Below, piece by piece: positions 61,207 to 64,000 of a DNA stretch of 64,000 bases. A model generated the notes under the pieces. It made no database searches, was not told where the DNA came from, and saw only the letters and a program-made list of their open reading frames with translations. The stretch spans positions 2,294,001-2,358,000 of the forward strand of contig NZ_CP059165.1 of NCBI RefSeq assembly GCF_013466425.1, read 5' to 3'. Origin of the DNA: Mycobacterium vicinigordonae. Its GTDB lineage: Bacteria > Actinomycetota > Actinomycetes > Mycobacteriales > Mycobacteriaceae. The translations under genes and the position numbers were made by a program. Positions within the stretch are counted from its first letter, which is position 1. Each line of letters opens with the position of its first letter.

Positions 61207-62779
61207 TCGCCTGCAAGGCGCACCCGAGTTCGTGGGCAGGGTCGTCGGGAAGGTGTTCAGCGCGCCATCCGACGAACGCGTCCGGCCGCACCAGCAAGGC
61301 CCCATCGCGCATCAGCCCCGTGGCGCGCAACCAGGAACCCTCGGGGTCGTCGATCGAACGAACCGTGACCGGCGGAGTGCGGGGCGAGCGGTTGAGCAGC
61401 GCCGCGGCTCGTGTCCACCCTCCGGTCGTATCGCAGCTCAATAGGGTGAATCCGGGCCCCAGCAGGTCCAGCGTCGAAGCGCGCTCGCCCCGACAAGACA
61501 CCCACGCGTGCGGCACCCTGGTGCCCAACTGCCCGTGCAACCGGTCGACCAGCGCCATGTCCCGGCGCGCCGAGCCGGGCGCATCGCCGTACACCGCTGC
61601 GGAACGATACTGATATCCGGCGAGCAACGAGAACATGGACGCCTCTTCCTGGTGGCGCAGTTCAGGTTGGTAAGCATCATGATTCATCAGTTGCAGCGCC
61701 GGTCCGGTGAGCGATTGCCGAGCGCTGAACCTGCCGACCGGGTGTCTTTCGCTGTGATACGTGCCGAGCAATCGAGGGTCGGCCCAGCCCTGCAGCACCG
61801 CGGCCAGCTTCCAGGCGAGGTTGTCGGCGCTTTGGATCGCCACATTGGCACCGCCCGCCTTCAATGGCGGCATCGCATGGGCCGAATCGCCGACGAGAAA
61901 TACGCGCGCACAATCAAATCGGTCGGCCACCTGTTCGTAGGGTTGCCATGGAGTGACGTCCAGCACGTCGACCGGGATGGGTTCTCCTACGCCGGCCAGG
62001 ATCAGTTCCCGGCATCGTGCACGAGTGAACAGCGCGGCGCTCTCGCCGCGGTCGGGGAGGTAGCTGGCGAGGAACATGCCGAGATCGTCCTCGGCGGCGA
62101 TGAATATCCCGTCCACGTCGGCGTTTCTCACCTGCACCGAGACGCCGTCGCGCAGTGTGGGCGCCAGTGCCCGCCACGGCGCCCGAAAGTACACGAAGAC
62201 GAAATACATCGGCAGCGCACCGTATCCGCTGGTGCTGATGCCCAGCTGGGTCCGGACCGGGCTGTGGACGCCGTCGGCGGCGACGAGGTAATCGGCGTGA
62301 AGGTCGCCGGTGTTTCCGGTCTCGAGGTCGCGCACCCTCGCCCGGACGCCGTCGTCGTCCTGAGTGAAAGATGTCAGCTCGACTCCATAGCGTGCGCGGC
62401 TGCCTCGGCTTCGTAGGTAGCGCAACAGGATTGGCTCGAGTCGGCTCTGCGGGCAGTACTGGATCGGCGGTTCGGGGCTCAACGCGGCCAGCCCGTCGAA
62501 GATCGCCTCGATGTCTAGCGCCGGGTGCTCCTCGGTGCTACTCACGCTGGGCTTGACCACCATGTCCGAGACGCCCTCGGCCACCGCGTGGACTTCGCCC
62601 CCCAGGCCCAGTGCCCGCAGGATCTCCAAGCTGCGAAAGCTCAGGTTGCGGGCCTTCGGATAGCGGAAGATTTCCCGGCGCTTCTCCACCACCAGCGACT
62701 CGACACCGTATTTGGCGAGCAGCGCCGACGTGGCGATGCCCCCGGCGCCCGCGCCGACGATCAGAACCGGAACGCGCAT
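61178..62779 (-). CDS. FAD-dependent monooxygenase (aromatic/polyketide hydroxylase type)
   Basis: 533-residue class A flavoprotein. Residues 4-13 LIVGAGAGGIATSAL (FAD GxGxxG), DG motif in VAADGVHSPVRTQLG, GDSAHAMPPLKAGGANVAIQ (second FAD signature) and a C-terminal thioredoxin-like domain (FTLLSCDTTGGW, VLVRPDAFVGWRA type). Comparable with polyketide and antibiotic hydroxylases. The 3' end overlaps hsdM by 29 bases, convergent. Start ATG 62779 lies 23 bases from an inverted repeat and downstream of the TetR gene. Confidence 0.9.
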   Translation of the reverse strand: MRVPVLIVGAGAGGIATSALLAKYGVESLVVEKRREIFRYPKARNLSFRSLEILRALGLGGEVHAVAEGVSDMVVKPSVSSTEEHPALDIEAIFDGLAALSPEPPIQYCPQSRLEPILLRYLRSRGSRARYGVELTSFTQDDDGVRARVRDLETGNTGDLHADYLVAADGVHSPVRTQLGISTSGYGALPMYFVFVYFRAPWRALAPTLRDGVSVQVRNADVDGIFIAAEDDLGMFLASYLPDRGESAALFTRARCRELILAGVGEPIPVDVLDVTPWQPYEQVADRFDCARVFLVGDSAHAMPPLKAGGANVAIQSADNLAWKLAAVLQGWADPRLLGTYHSERHPVGRFSARQSLTGPALQLMNHDAYQPELRHQEEASMFSLLAGYQYRSAAVYGDAPGSARRDMALVDRLHGQLGTRVPHAWVSCRGERASTLDLLGPGFTLLSCDTTGGWTRAAALLNRSPRTPPVTVRSIDDPEGSWLRATGLMRDGALLVRPDAFVGWRAEHLPDDPAHELGCALQAISGQTASEG

Positions 62780-62802
62780 GACCTTCCCTAATTCGGGCTA
62801 AT

Positions 62803-62820
62803 CGGAACTAGTAGGTTCCG
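62803..62820. promoter_or_regulatory. Inverted repeat upstream of the monooxygenase
   Basis: CGGAACTAGTAGGTTCCG (62803-62820) has perfect 6-base arms (CGGAAC/GTTCCG) with a 6-base spacer, directly between the TetR stop and the monooxygenase start. A likely operator, possibly for the TetR protein; inference. Confidence 0.45.
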
Positions 62821-62824
62821 TTCA

Positions 62825-63472
62825 CTAGAGTCGCACAGATGGTGGCTCGCCACAATCCCCGCCGACCAGCGGCAGGACCACCTCGTCCAGTGCCCGTCGC
62901 ATGAACAACCGGTCCAGGGGACGGCCGGTGATCATCCGGACCAGGTTCAGACCGACCAGGAGATCAGGCACCAAGGTGAGATCACGGTCGGCCGGGATCT
63001 CGCCTCGGCGACGGGCCTGATCCAGCACCGACCCCACAATGCGGCGCGGCACGCTGAGCACCAGGTCGTCGATCGCGGCCGACAGCACCGGGTCGTGCAT
63101 CGCCGCAGTGGCCACTGCGGCGATCACTTTGATGGTGCCGATGTCGGCGTCGGTGTAGCTGGGTACCGCCGCTACCAGCGCATCAAGGTCGCCGCGCAGT
63201 GAACCGGTGTCGGGTGGCTGCACCGGGCCGTGCCGTCGGCGCCAGTGGGCGATCGCCTCGGCCACTACGACAGCCTTGGACGGCCATCGCCGATAGATGG
63301 CGGCCTTTCCGACGCCGGCCCGGGATGCGACGTCGTCCATCGTGAACCGGTCGTAACCCAGCTCGGCGACCACCGCCAATGTGGCTTCTAGGATGGCGTC
63401 GTCCAAGGTTGCGTCCCATCGCGCCGCGCGGCGATTGGGCTCGCGGCGGTTCCGGGTCTCGTTGGTAGCCAT
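62825..63472 (-). CDS. TetR family transcriptional regulator
   Basis: 215 residues. N-terminal helix-turn-helix (RWDATLDDAILEATLAVVAE, FTMDDVASRAGVGKAAIYRRW) and a C-terminal ligand domain. It is the gene upstream of the monooxygenase on the same strand, separated by 45 bases, so it probably controls it and itself. ATG 63472. Confidence 0.93.
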   Translation of the reverse strand: MATNETRNRREPNRRAARWDATLDDAILEATLAVVAELGYDRFTMDDVASRAGVGKAAIYRRWPSKAVVVAEAIAHWRRRHGPVQPPDTGSLRGDLDALVAAVPSYTDADIGTIKVIAAVATAAMHDPVLSAAIDDLVLSVPRRIVGSVLDQARRRGEIPADRDLTLVPDLLVGLNLVRMITGRPLDRLFMRRALDEVVLPLVGGDCGEPPSVRL

Positions 63473-63493
63473 CGACGTTCCCGTCTTTTGTAG

Positions 63494-63505
63494 AACTGGA
63501 CAGTT
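63494..63505. promoter_or_regulatory. Inverted repeat upstream of the TetR gene
   Basis: AACTGGACAGTT (63494-63505): arms AACTG/CAGTT around GA, 22 bases before the TetR start. A half-site arrangement of this kind is common for TetR self-operators. Prediction only. Confidence 0.4.
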
Positions 63506-63591
63506 TCGTAATAGTTTAAGCCGCAGAGCGCGACACTCGTGCTCACGGCGCGGGAAAAGGGGCGAGACAGAGGCGGGATAGGGTGAGCGCC

Positions 63592-64000
63592 GTGGCCGAG
63601 ACCGCGCCGTTGCGCGTGCAACTGATCGCCAAGACCGACTTCCTGGCGCCGCCCGACGTGCCCTGGACCACCGATGCCGACGGCGGTTCGGCGCTGGTCG
63701 AGTTCGCCGGCCGGGCCTGCTATCAGAGCTGGTCCAAGCCGAACCCGCGAACCGCGACCAACGCCGGCTACATCCGGCACATCATCGATGTCGGTCACTT
63801 TTCGGTACTCGAACACGCCAGCGTCTCGTTCTACATCACCGGCGTCTCCCGCTCCTGCACCCACGAACTGATCCGCCACCGGCATTTCTCCTATTCGCAG
63901 CTCTCCCAGCGGTACGTGCCCGAAAGCGAGTCCCAGGTCGTGGTTCCACCCGGATTGGAGGACGACCCCGAGTTGCGGGAGATGCTGACGTCGGCGGCCG
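63592..64000 (+). CDS. thyX: Flavin-dependent thymidylate synthase ThyX, 3' end missing
   Basis: FAD-dependent dTMP synthase; the first 136 residues are within the window and the frame runs off the end. It shows [50 protein letters not shown] and the signature [17 protein letters not shown] 63592 (VAETAPLR) is preferred; GTG 63583 is in frame. Complete protein should be about 250 residues. The genome also has thyA, so both synthases are kept. Confidence 0.97.
   Translation, partial: MAETAPLRVQLIAKTDFLAPPDVPWTTDADGGSALVEFAGRACYQSWSKPNPRTATNAGYIRHIIDVGHFSVLEHASVSFYITGVSRSCTHELIRHRHFSYSQLSQRYVPESESQVVVPPGLEDDPELREMLTSAA

Overview
The window is chromosomal DNA of a high-GC actinobacterium, almost certainly a slow-growing Mycobacterium that is related to, but outside, the M. 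tuberculosis complex. The evidence is mycobacterial gene content (PE and PPE proteins, pptT, ltp1, fadE21, echA16, a 13E12-family HNH protein, a Ddn-type nitroreductase) and gene order. Read on the + strand, the order follows the M. tuberculosis H37Rv map from about Rv2845c (proS) to Rv2754c (thyX), in reverse orientation, with several deletions and insertions. Comparisons with M. tuberculosis are from general knowledge of that map, not from a search.

Layout. 1-10.6 kb: proS (5' end missing), two small minus-strand genes, then the translation/transcription run rimP-nusA-ylxR-infB-rbfA, a DHH phosphoesterase and a MATE transporter. 10.6-11.0 kb: a decayed PPE-MPTR gene remnant. 11.0-15.1 kb: the ugpA-E-B-C glycerophosphodiester ABC importer. 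15.2-18.5 kb: echA16, DUF2277, DUF1802 and a CocE-type hydrolase; the CRISPR-Cas/toxin-antitoxin/IS island found between echA16 and the CocE gene in M. tuberculosis is not here. 19.3-24.5 kb: metallophosphoesterase-pptT-truB, ltp1-fadE21. 24.6-26.6 kb: a lipase-like hydrolase, a fadD stub and sirR/mntR. 26.7-34.7 kb: ribF, rpsO, lppU, gpsI, pepR, a nitronate monooxygenase-like gene and ald, the last without its usual divergent regulator aldR. 34.8-40.0 kb: a SRPBCC protein, a ferritin-like (possibly diiron) protein, an Asp-nucleophile alpha/beta hydrolase, a FAD/2Fe-2S reductase, an epoxide hydrolase and a GNAT enzyme, which could form a catabolic cassette. 40.1-43.3 kb: 13E12 HNH protein, dapB and two small coupled genes. 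43.3-46.3 kb: thioesterase, Ddn-family protein, acyl-CoA synthetase. 46.5-53.1 kb: PE-PPE-PPE followed by a single-chain biotin-dependent acyl-CoA carboxylase. 53.2-57.3 kb: a small Cys/Gly-rich secreted protein, an SDR, a dienelactone hydrolase, thyA-dfrA and a DivIVA-like coiled coil. 57.3-61.2 kb: a YcaQ-type DNA glycosylase abutting a type I hsdS-hsdM pair that has no hsdR. 61.2-63.5 kb: a FAD monooxygenase and its TetR regulator with two inverted repeats. 63.6 kb to the end: thyX (3' end missing).

No rRNA, tRNA, CRISPR array or intact insertion sequence was seen. The most unusual signals are the glycosylase/hsdS/hsdM run, the oxygenase-like cassette at 34.8-40.0 kb, a secreted protein with three CX5C motifs, an identical C-terminal motif in the PE and both PPE proteins, and several gene-content differences from the M. 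tuberculosis complex.
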